Below the pieces are notes generated by a model that was not told where the DNA came from, searched no databases, and was given only the letters and a program-made list of their open reading frames with translations. Positions 7,602-14,683 of a stretch of DNA of 64,000 nt are shown here, one piece after another (the first letter of the stretch is position 1; every line of letters begins with the position of its first letter). The position numbers were made by a program, and so were the translations under genes. The DNA is taken from contig NZ_CXOP01000002.1 in assembly GCF_001269345.1 (NCBI RefSeq), forward strand, positions 1,302,853 to 1,366,852, written 5' to 3'. This DNA comes from Limnohabitans sp. 2KL-27. GTDB taxonomy: Bacteria; Pseudomonadota; Gammaproteobacteria; Burkholderiales; Burkholderiaceae_C.

Positions 7602-8999
7602 ATGAACACCACCAAAAATCGCAGCAACTGGGGCATGGCTTTGGCCAGTTGGGGTCCCCGATTTCTCCCTTTTGCCGACGCCGCCAGTGATGACTTACCG
7701 CTGTCGCGTTTGCTGCGCTTGTCACTGTTCCAAATTTCTGTGGGCATGGCCATGGTCATGCTGGTGGGCACCCTCAACCGCGTGATGATCGTGGAGCTCA
7801 AAGTCTCCGCCACGCTGGTGTCCTTCATGGTGGCCTTGCCCTTGCTCGTGGCCCCTTTGCGCACGCTCATTGGTTTTCGTTCGGACAACCACCGCTCCCA
7901 ACTGGGCTGGCGGCGCGTGCCCTACATCTGGATGGGCAGCCTGCTGCAGTTTGGCGGCTTTTCCATCATGCCGTTTGCGCTCTTGGTGCTCGCCGGTGCC
8001 GGGCAAGCCAGCCAGGCGCCGGCCTGGGTCGGCCAGCTGGGCGCGGCGGGCGCGTTTTTGTTGGTGGGCTTGGGCATGCACACGGTGCAAACCGCAGGTC
8101 TGGCGCTCGCCACCGACTTGGCCCCACCCGAGCGCCAGCCCCAGGTGGTGGGCCTCATGTATGTCATGCAGTTGATCGGTATGATCGGCAGCGCCTTGGT
8201 GCTCGGCTATTTGCTGCACGACTACAGCCCCGGTCAACTGATTCGCGTGGTGCAGGCCGTGGCGGTGACCACGCTGGTGCTGAACGTGGTCGCCTTATGG
8301 AAGCAAGAGCCGCGCAGCCGGCTGCGCAAACCCGGCACACCCGTTGAGCACAGCTTTGCACAAGCTTGGCAACTGTTTTGCCAAGGACCCAACACTTTGC
8401 GCCGCTTGCTGGCGGTGGGCCTGGGCACCATGGCCTTCACCATGGAAGACGTGTTGCTCGAACCCTACGGCGGCGAGATTTTGCACATGAGCGTGTCCAG
8501 CACCACCTTGCTTTCGGCCACTCTGGCGCTGGGCGGCCTGCTGGGTTTTGCCTGGGCTTCGCGCGTGCTGGGGCGCGGCGGCGACGCCTACCGCATGTCC
8601 GGCTGGGGGGCCTGGGTCGGTTTGCCTGCCTTCGTCTGCGTCATTGCTTCTGGCCCTCTGGCCATGCCCGCCTTGTTTGTGCTGGGCATTTTCATGATTG
8701 GCTTGGGGGGTGGTTTGTTTGCACACGGCACCCTCACCGCCACCATGCAGCTGGCCCCACCAGGCCAGATCGGACTGGCCATGGGCGCCTGGGGCGCTGT
8801 CCAGGCCACGGCCGCTGGCGTGGGCATGGCCGCAGGCGGCTTGGTGCGCGACGGCGTGGCCTTGATCAGCGACCCCGTCATGGGCTACTCGGCTGTTTAC
8901 GCCATTGAAATTCTTTTGTTGGGCATGACCTTGTGGGCCATGGGACCTTTGCTGCGTTCTGCGACCCCCACTGTACGTCCGCCCGGCAACTCTGCATAA
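7602..8999 (+). CDS. pucC: PUCC-family major facilitator protein PucC (LH2 assembly)
   Basis: 465-residue, about 12-span membrane protein of the PUCC/BCH-transporter branch of the MFS, needed in other phototrophs for LH2 assembly and thought to deliver BChl. The family segments PFADAAS, RLLRLSLFQ, GTLNRVMIVEL and LRTLIGFRSD are all present near the N-terminus, and EDVLLEPYGGEIL opens the second half. Position directly after pucBA identifies it as PucC rather than LhaA, which is encoded separately at 20.1 kb. No good Shine-Dalgarno is visible; the start is chosen by family length. Confidence 0.88.
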   Translation: MNTTKNRSNWGMALASWGPRFLPFADAASDDLPLSRLLRLSLFQISVGMAMVMLVGTLNRVMIVELKVSATLVSFMVALPLLVAPLRTLIGFRSDNHRSQLGWRRVPYIWMGSLLQFGGFSIMPFALLVLAGAGQASQAPAWVGQLGAAGAFLLVGLGMHTVQTAGLALATDLAPPERQPQVVGLMYVMQLIGMIGSALVLGYLLHDYSPGQLIRVVQAVAVTTLVLNVVALWKQEPRSRLRKPGTPVEHSFAQAWQLFCQGPNTLRRLLAVGLGTMAFTMEDVLLEPYGGEILHMSVSSTTLLSATLALGGLLGFAWASRVLGRGGDAYRMSGWGAWVGLPAFVCVIASGPLAMPALFVLGIFMIGLGGGLFAHGTLTATMQLAPPGQIGLAMGAWGAVQATAAGVGMAAGGLVRDGVALISDPVMGYSAVYAIEILLLGMTLWAMGPLLRSATPTVRPPGNSA

Positions 9000-9047
9000 T
9001 CTCTACCCACGCCATTTCAAGATCACCCTGTAACCCAAGGACTCACC

Positions 9048-9143
9048 ATGGAAATCAAACACATCCTCATCATCATGTTCGTGGTTTTCGGCCTGTTCAT
9101 GTTGGCCAACTGGTTCAACCGTCCCAAGCGCCCACGCAAGTAA
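9048..9143 (+). CDS. 31-residue single-span membrane peptide downstream of pucC
   Basis: The ORF is preceded by AAGGA about 8 nt before the ATG and lies 48 nt after pucC in the same direction. It encodes a hydrophobic stretch (residues 5-21) followed by NWFNRPKRPRK, a strongly basic end that would stay in the cytoplasm. It ends just before a strong terminator, so it would be the last cistron of the puc transcript. I recognise no family. Similarity in size and charge to small membrane-complex subunits suggests a minor LH2-related peptide, but this is inference. Confidence 0.6.
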   Translation: MEIKHILIIMFVVFGLFMLANWFNRPKRPRK

Positions 9144-9177
9144 ACCGCCCCAAGGTTTGGGGCTTTCCAAAAAGCCC

Positions 9178-9219
9178 CGCCCACAAAAAAGCCGCTGTGA
9201 AGCGGCTTTTTTGTGGGCG
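9178..9219. terminator. Bidirectional terminator between puc genes and RRM gene
   Basis: A perfect 19-bp inverted repeat (9178-9196 and 9201-9219) with GTGA loop contains GCCGCT/AGCGGC flanked by A6 and T6 tracts on either side. It can end transcription from both the puc side and the convergent RRM gene. A smaller GCCCC/GGGGC hairpin lies just upstream at about 9147-9163. Confidence 0.9.
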
Positions 9220-9230
9220 ACTGAATCAGA

Positions 9231-9524
9231 TCAGTTGCGTGTGTCGCGGTAACCGCTGCCGTAGCCGGTGCTGGGCTCTTTGGGCTTGGAGATGTTCACC
9301 ACGATCGAGCGACCGCTGACCGACATGCCGTTGAGGCCCGTGATGGCGGCTTGGGCTTCTTCGGCGCTGGACATTTCCACAAAGGCGAAACCCTTGGAGC
9401 GACCGGTGTCGCGGTCCATCATGACCTTGGCCGACAGAACGCCGCCAAATTCAGAAAAGTTTTGACGCAAGCTGGCGTCGTCGATGGTGTAAGGCAAGTT
9501 GCCCACGTAAATTTTGCTGCTCAT
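9231..9524 (-). CDS. RNA-binding protein with one RRM domain
   Basis: 97 residues forming a single RNA recognition motif: RNP2 KIYVGNLPY at the N-terminus and RNP1 KGFAFVEM in the middle, followed by a short Gly/Ser/Tyr tail. Such small RRM proteins are common in Burkholderiales and cyanobacteria and are often cold-induced; their RNA targets are mostly unknown. It is convergent with the puc genes. The nearest good sigma70 promoter on this strand lies about 540 nt upstream (10060-10088), which implies a long leader or an intervening ORF. Confidence 0.92.
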   Translation of the reverse strand: MSSKIYVGNLPYTIDDASLRQNFSEFGGVLSAKVMMDRDTGRSKGFAFVEMSSAEEAQAAITGLNGMSVSGRSIVVNISKPKEPSTGYGSGYRDTRN

Positions 9525-10108
9525 GGTTGAGCCTTTCAGAGAGGTGGCGTGGCGGCTTCAAAACGAAGCCGACATGCAGGGAAAAGCGGATTCCTGGCCA
9601 AGGTCGGGAAGCCGCAGGAAAACGCGCCAGGGCCGTGAGGCCTCAGCGCATTTGTTCGGGGCTGGGGCTGTTTTGCAGCCAGTCGCGCGTGGTGTCGAGG
9701 ACATGGCGCGCAGCATGTTGGGTGAAAGCACAGGCCGTGCGGTGCAGGGCGGGCGTCAGGTTCAGGCCTTGCAGAGCAGGGCGAGCCTGGCGCAAAGCCG
9801 TGGCAGCTGTTGTTCGGCCAAGGCCGGTGCAAAAAGGGTGTGTCGAGGGCGAAGCGACCGGGGAGCCCGTGCGGGTGGTAATCGGGAAAATCAAAATCAA
9901 TCGAGTCGCAAACCATCCAGGGGCTTGCGCAGAGCGGTGAGAAAAATGCCGAGGCCTGCAGCTCAACAGGAGACGGTGTTCGACGTCAATCGATGCCAGT
10001 GCAGACGCCTTGTGAGCCTTCTGCGTGTTGTTCATGCGGGTAATGCAGAACAAGGTGCTAATATATTCTCAAATGAAATAAAAGTCAATTGTTTTATTTC
10101 TATCGGTT
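9525..10108 (-). other. 584-nt region upstream of the RRM gene; no confident gene
   Basis: No recognisable protein. On the minus strand an ORF of 130 codons runs from 10035 to 9643, starting shortly after a consensus promoter. It has no Shine-Dalgarno, and codon composition seems to favour different frames in different parts, as in a decayed gene. The stretch near 10050-10110 is AT-rich. It could be a long untranslated leader of the RRM gene, a decayed gene, or a small RNA. Confidence 0.35.
10060..10088 (-). promoter_or_regulatory. Predicted sigma70 promoter (minus strand)
   Basis: On the minus strand TTGACT (10088-10083) is followed by exactly 17 bp and TATATT (10065-10060), in an AT-rich patch within otherwise GC-rich DNA. 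Transcription would start near 10053 and run left towards the RRM gene. Confidence 0.6.
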
Positions 10109-10309
10109 TTAAAGAGGCCAGAGCCCGCTCGCCACTTGGCGCACCATCAAGAGCGGCAGCACCCACATGGTCACACCGATCAGCGCGTCCATCACCTGCC
10201 AGGCGCGCGGCTTTGCAAACCACGTTGCCAGCCAGCGCGCCCCACGGCCCAGGACCATGCCCTGCACAAATACAGGCCAAGCCCCAGCCACATTGGCTGG
10301 CACACCCAT
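10109..10309 (-). pseudogene. C-terminal remnant of a LysE/ArgO-type amino acid exporter
   Basis: The 66 codons resemble only the last quarter of LysE-family exporters: a GMVLGRGARWLA segment, FAKPRAW, then MDALIGVTMWVLPLLM, the usual final span. The preceding five or so membrane segments are absent; upstream DNA changes to unrelated sequence leading to the racemase gene. A truncated, probably non-functional relic is the simplest reading. Similarity is judged by eye, so the family call is moderate. Confidence 0.5.
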
Positions 10310-10367
10310 GCGTTGCGCGCTTCAGAGCCCGAAATGAGTCATTGGAGAGAGTGTGTGCCGCGTTTGC

Positions 10368-11147
10368 TCAGCCATGGCACTGGGCCGGAACCTGCGAGAA
10401 GGCTGGGGGCAGACCCACCCATGGGGCGTAAAAACCATCCCGGCTTGTTGGCGCAGCAGGCGCCTTTTGTTGCAGCAAAACCTCCCAACCGGCTTGGGCG
10501 CTGTCGATCAGGGGCAGGGGGCAATGGGCTTGCAGCAGCCGGGCGTACCCAGCCAAACCTGCGCCGCCCAGGATGATGGCGGCCACACCCGACTGGGCCG
10601 CTTGCTGGCAAGCCTGCGTCAAGCAGCGAATGGCCATGTCCGGGTCGGCCTGCAGCGCCGCCCCGGTGGGGGCCACGGTTTCGATGTGCCGCAGTTGCGC
10701 GCCATAACCCAAGCTGTTGGCCAAGCGCTGCAGCATGGGTTTCCAGCGCTCACCGCCGGTCACGATGGCAAAGGGGCCGTGCGAAGCGGCCTGAATGAAG
10801 GAGGCCTCGGCCAGACCCGTGACAGGGCAGCCACTGACCTCGCGCAGTGCGAACAAACCTGGGTCGCCAAAGCAGCCAATCAGCACGCCGTCCAGCGGTT
10901 GCTCTGGCGTGCCCCGTTGCGTGGTCCACACATCCAAACAAGCATGGGCCGCCACCGCATGGCTGGCTTCGCAGGCGATGTAAGGTGCGCCAAATCGGGC
11001 CGTCTGCACCAGCAACTGAACCCCTGGCGGCACTTGGGGCTGCAAGACGTCCTGCAGCCGCTGTGTGGTCAGCGGGTTGGTGTTGGGGTTGATCAGCAAA
11101 TAGCGGCGCAGTGGGGTGGTGTCCATCCTGGGTTTTCCTGTGGTCAT
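10368..11147 (-). CDS. Asp/Glu racemase superfamily protein (hydantoin racemase-like)
   Basis: 259 residues of the HyuA/Dcg1 branch: N-terminal LLINPNTNPLTT and the first catalytic-Cys loop GCFGDPGL (Cys92). The second loop reads IILGGAGLAG, with Gly where two-base racemases carry the second Cys. It may therefore not racemise by the standard two-cysteine mechanism. It is divergent from the Bug-type binding-protein gene, which may mark a small uptake-and-conversion unit for a hydantoin-like or other organic acid substrate. A start at 11124 (MDTTPL) is also possible. Confidence 0.75.
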   Translation of the reverse strand: MTTGKPRMDTTPLRRYLLINPNTNPLTTQRLQDVLQPQVPPGVQLLVQTARFGAPYIACEASHAVAAHACLDVWTTQRGTPEQPLDGVLIGCFGDPGLFALREVSGCPVTGLAEASFIQAASHGPFAIVTGGERWKPMLQRLANSLGYGAQLRHIETVAPTGAALQADPDMAIRCLTQACQQAAQSGVAAIILGGAGLAGYARLLQAHCPLPLIDSAQAGWEVLLQQKAPAAPTSRDGFYAPWVGLPPAFSQVPAQCHG

Positions 11148-11385
11148 GTGGGTGCTCTTTGCCCCAAACCCGTGCGCGAGTCTGGTTCAAAACAGGGCGG
11201 CTCTGGGTGGGTCGGCACCGTTTTGGTGTGCCCAAGCGGCCAGGCCCATGCCAAGCCAGTCGGTATTGTGCATGTCCCGCACCAAGAAGCATCCATCGTG
11301 CCGAGTTGGCACACCTCCTGCATAGCCACAGCGCTGGCCGATGGCCAAGCCATTTTTTCAACCCTGTTTTGCTCTAGGAGTCCCC

Positions 11386-12366
11386 ATGAAACGTCGTGAA
11401 TTATTGGCAGCGGGTGCCGCCACATTGGCCGCCCCGTGGGTCCACGCCCAGTCTTCTGCCTGGCCCAGCAAAGGTCCCATCCGCTTGATCTGCCAATACC
11501 CACCCGGTGGCTTGGTGGACACCGTGGCGCGCATGATGGCGCCGCACCTCTCGAGCGCTTTGTCGCAAACCGTGGTGGTGGATAACCGCGCAGGGGCGGG
11601 TGGCCTGATCGGCACCGAATTCGCATCGCGCCAAGCTGCCGACGGCTATAACTTGCTCGTCAGCCACGCGTCGGTGCACATCTACGCCACCGCCACGCGG
11701 CGCACCATGCCCTTTGACCCCGTCAACGACTTTACCCACATGGGCATGCTGGTGGAAGCACCCATGCTCCTGTTGGTGCGTGCCCAGTCGCCCTACCAAA
11801 CGCTGGCGCAGTATGTGAACGCCGCCAGGACCAAACCCGTGCGCTTTGGCACCTCGGGCATCGGCTCGGCCAACCACCTGTATGGGGAGTTGCTCAAAAT
11901 CGAAGGCCAGGCCAGCGAGCACGACCATGTGCCTTACCAAGGCAGCGCCCCAGCCATGCAAGACCTGCTGGGTGGCCAGATCGACAGCGTGTTTGACCCC
12001 GTCACCACCAACGTCAACCAGCTCAAGGCCGGCTCGCTGCGAGCATTGGCGGTGTCCACGCCCACACGCATGGCGGCCTTCCCCAACATTCCGACCTTTG
12101 CCGAACTGGGCTATGGCTCCCTGACTGGCTCTCAGTGGCTGGGCCTGTCTGCACCCAAGAATTTGCCGGCACCGATTGCGCAGCGCCTGACCGCACTCAT
12201 CCCTGAAATTTTGGCCAAACCCGATGTCATGGCTCGGCTGGAAGAGGTGCAAACCCTGCCGCGCAAAACACCGGTAGTGGGCGATGATTTCGTGAAACTC
12301 ATCCAGTCGCAAATCACCAGCTGGAGCGCGGTGGCCAAACGCGCCAAGGTCGAAGTGATCGCCTGA
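11386..12366 (+). CDS. Bug-family tripartite tricarboxylate transporter binding protein
   Basis: 326-residue periplasmic solute-binding protein. The N-terminus MKRRELLAAGAATLAAPWVHA looks like a Tat-compatible signal with cleavage after AHA/VHA. Mature family motifs are IRLICQYPPGGLVDTVAR, VVDNRAGAGGLIG and the PYQGSAPAMQDLLGGQID segment. These proteins are highly multiplied in Burkholderiales and bind carboxylates or related small molecules; no TctA/TctB membrane genes are adjacent. AGGAG lies 6 nt before the ATG. A clear terminator follows. Confidence 0.9.
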   Translation: MKRRELLAAGAATLAAPWVHAQSSAWPSKGPIRLICQYPPGGLVDTVARMMAPHLSSALSQTVVVDNRAGAGGLIGTEFASRQAADGYNLLVSHASVHIYATATRRTMPFDPVNDFTHMGMLVEAPMLLLVRAQSPYQTLAQYVNAARTKPVRFGTSGIGSANHLYGELLKIEGQASEHDHVPYQGSAPAMQDLLGGQIDSVFDPVTTNVNQLKAGSLRALAVSTPTRMAAFPNIPTFAELGYGSLTGSQWLGLSAPKNLPAPIAQRLTALIPEILAKPDVMARLEEVQTLPRKTPVVGDDFVKLIQSQITSWSAVAKRAKVEVIA

Positions 12367-12398
12367 GCGCCAACCAAGGCTTTCATGCCACCACCCGG

Positions 12399-12441
12399 CG
12401 GCAGCATCCAGCGAGGGCTAGACTGGATGCTGCCGTTTTTT
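12399..12441 (+). terminator. Rho-independent terminator after the Bug gene
   Basis: Perfect 13-bp stem CGGCAGCATCCAG / CTGGATGCTGCCG (12399-12411, 12423-12435) with an 11-nt loop, directly followed by T6. Confidence 0.92.
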
Positions 12442-12479
12442 GTTGCCCCACCCATAACCCGCACCTTGTGAAATCCCCC

Positions 12480-13121
12480 ATGACCGAAGTCGACTTTGAC
12501 CAGATCAGCAGCTACCAGCGCTACAAACTCATGGCCAGCCTGATCGTGCCCCGGCCCATCGCCCTGGTGACCACGCTTGGGGCCAACGGGGTGATCAATG
12601 CCGCGCCGTTTTCCATGTTCAACATGATCGGTGAAGACCCTCCCATTTTGATGATCAGCATCAACCGCCTGCAAGACGGCCGCCTCAAAGACACGGCCGC
12701 CAACATCCTGCACAACGGCCAGTTTGTGGTGCACATGTCCGATGAACCCATGGCGCAAAAAATGCACAACTGTGGCGAGTCCATGCCTTCTGATGTGAGC
12801 GAGCTGACCGCCGTGGGCTTGACGCCTGTGCCCTCGCACACTGTGGCGCCACCGCGTATTCAGGAAGCGCCCATTGCTTTTGAGTGCGTCTTGCACGAAA
12901 AGCTGGAGACCCCCAGCCGTTACGTCTTCATCGGCCGTATCCAGTGGCTGGCCGCTCGCGAGGGCCTGATCGACACCGAAGCCTGGCGCGTCAACCTGCG
13001 CGACTACAAGCCAGTGGCCCGCTTTGGTGCGAGTTTTTACACCCGCACCGAGGACCGGTTTTCACTGTCGGACAAGCCCGGTCAAGCGCCATCGGTCCAC
13101 ACAGCGATTGATCAGATGTGA
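12480..13121 (+). CDS. Flavin reductase-like domain protein
   Basis: 213-residue FMN-binding split-barrel protein of the flavin reductase/DIM6-NTAB type. The conserved IVPRPIALVTT and VINAAPFSMFNMIGEDPPILMI segments form the flavin site. It probably uses NAD(P)H to reduce flavin, or binds FMN for an unknown partner. ATG 12480 (MTEVDF) is preferred; a GTG 12 nt earlier is possible. It is convergent with the BLUF gene with only 13 nt between stops. Confidence 0.82.
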   Translation: MTEVDFDQISSYQRYKLMASLIVPRPIALVTTLGANGVINAAPFSMFNMIGEDPPILMISINRLQDGRLKDTAANILHNGQFVVHMSDEPMAQKMHNCGESMPSDVSELTAVGLTPVPSHTVAPPRIQEAPIAFECVLHEKLETPSRYVFIGRIQWLAAREGLIDTEAWRVNLRDYKPVARFGASFYTRTEDRFSLSDKPGQAPSVHTAIDQM

Positions 13122-13134
13122 AGCCACAGGCGGA

Positions 13135-13578
13135 TCAAGCCGCAGGCATCCGAATCGGCTGCCCGGCCTCCAGCAAATCCATCACCTGCTGCATGACCTG
13201 CGGACCAGAGGCCGAGTAAGGGTCGAAGTCGGGGTGGTGCAGTTTGACCATGGGGTCGTCCACCGACAGGTGCACCAGCGCCATGGACCATTGGCCAAAG
13301 CGGCGTTCGTGGATTTCTTCGTAGTGCAGGATGTCCACGTCCTGGTGGCGGGTGTCGGCGCTGATGCGGCGGTACAAGGCATTCACGCGGCTGCGCTCGC
13401 CCTCGATGACTTGGAAGAAAAAGCCTTGACCTTGGCACAACACGCCCGTGATGCCTTGCGCGGGGTTGTTGGCTTGTGCTTGCGCCAAGATGGTGGTGGT
13501 CATCGTGGTGGTTTGTGGGCCCACGGCGCGGCTCACGTACAGCAGGCGCACATTGATGCTGTGGCTGGGCACCCTCAT
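13135..13578 (-). CDS. BLUF-domain blue-light photoreceptor
   Basis: 147 residues that are almost entirely one FAD-binding BLUF domain. All photocycle residues are present with AppA-like spacing: Tyr14 (LLYVS), Asn38 (QANNP, Tyr+24), Gln56 (FFFQVIEG, Asn+18), Trp97 and Met99. The C-terminal 40 residues carry no recognisable output domain, so it should signal by protein-protein contact. It starts 10 nt after crtB on the same strand and is thus the last cistron of the long bch-puh-crt transcript. A role in light control of photosynthesis genes is inferred from context. Confidence 0.92.
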   Translation of the reverse strand: MRVPSHSINVRLLYVSRAVGPQTTTMTTTILAQAQANNPAQGITGVLCQGQGFFFQVIEGERSRVNALYRRISADTRHQDVDILHYEEIHERRFGQWSMALVHLSVDDPMVKLHHPDFDPYSASGPQVMQQVMDLLEAGQPIRMPAA

Positions 13579-13588
13579 CGTCTTGGGC

Positions 13589-14683
13589 TCATGGTGTGTG
13601 GTGCATGGCGTTGCGGTCCAGGCGCTCGTTTTCGCGGCGCTCGAACAAATTGAGCATCCAAGCCACGCGTTGGGGCATGGCCCGGTTGGGAAAATAGGCT
13701 TTGTTGCCGGTTTGCTGAGCGGCGTCGCGGCAGCCTTGCACCAGGCCCACGATGGCGGCCAACGGGGCGGGGCTGTGGTCCGCCACGCGGATCCAGTGCA
13801 CCTGGGTCCAGGCGCTGGCCAGCAGCATGAGCTTGCGCGTGGTGCTGACCACCGTGCGTTTGTTGACCGAGTCCAGGCCTTCTCGGCGCAGCTGGTGGCC
13901 GATTTCGGCGTAGATCATGCTTGCCGCGCAAATGGCGGCGCGGCAGTCAGGCGGTAAGGCCGCAATGCCCGAGTGGGCTTGTTTGTAAAGGCGATCGGCC
14001 TCATCGAGCAAACGCGCCACCACCTGCGCGATGGCCGGGGTAAAGCTGGGTTGGGCCATCCAGGCTTCGGGTTGCACACCCGCTTCGATCAGCCAGCGGC
14101 GCGGTAAATACAGTCGGCCGATGCTGGCGTCATGCCCCACATCGCGGGCGATGTTGGTCAGCTGCATGGCCACGCCCAGCTCGCAAGCGCGCGCGAGCGT
14201 GTCCATGCTTTGTGGGCCCATGATCCAGCTCATCATCGCGCCCACACTGCCCGCTACCCGCGCACCGTAGGCGTGCAGGTCTTCGATGCTGTCGTAAGAG
14301 CGGCCCCCAGCGTCCCAGGCAAAGCCTTCGATCAGCGCGTCCAGCAAATGCCGTGGCAGTTTGTACTGCTGCACCACCAGGCTCAGCGCGTGGTCTTCCA
14401 CATGGTCGTGCGGGGTGCCGGCATAGATGGCGTCCAAGCGCTCTTGCAGCACATCGAGCGGGGTGTCGCCCGCAGCGGCTTCGTCCACCAAGTCGTCGGC
14501 CACGCGGCAAAAGGCGTAGAGCGCGATCGCGGCCGTGCGCACGCGGGGCGGCAGCAGGCGGCTGGCGGCAAAAAAGGTTTTGGAGCCGCCCTGCATCATG
14601 GCCACGCAGGCCTGCAGGTCTTGCGAGTCGAAGTCGAGTTCTTGCAAGCTCACGGCGTTGGGAGTGCGTTCAGACGTTGACAT
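13589..14683 (-). CDS. crtB: Phytoene synthase CrtB
   Basis: 364-residue enzyme condensing two geranylgeranyl diphosphates to phytoene. The two Asp-rich substrate motifs are visible: YAFCRVADDLVDEA in the first third and MQLTNIARDVGHDA with GRLYLPRRWL in the middle. The start codon overlaps the end of crtI by 14 nt, so the pair is translated together. The chosen ATG gives MSTSERTP; a longer open frame upstream lies within crtI and is disregarded. Confidence 0.95.
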   Translation of the reverse strand: MSTSERTPNAVSLQELDFDSQDLQACVAMMQGGSKTFFAASRLLPPRVRTAAIALYAFCRVADDLVDEAAAGDTPLDVLQERLDAIYAGTPHDHVEDHALSLVVQQYKLPRHLLDALIEGFAWDAGGRSYDSIEDLHAYGARVAGSVGAMMSWIMGPQSMDTLARACELGVAMQLTNIARDVGHDASIGRLYLPRRWLIEAGVQPEAWMAQPSFTPAIAQVVARLLDEADRLYKQAHSGIAALPPDCRAAICAASMIYAEIGHQLRREGLDSVNKRTVVSTTRKLMLLASAWTQVHWIRVADHSPAPLAAIVGLVQGCRDAAQQTGNKAYFPNRAMPQRVAWMLNLFERRENERLDRNAMHHTP

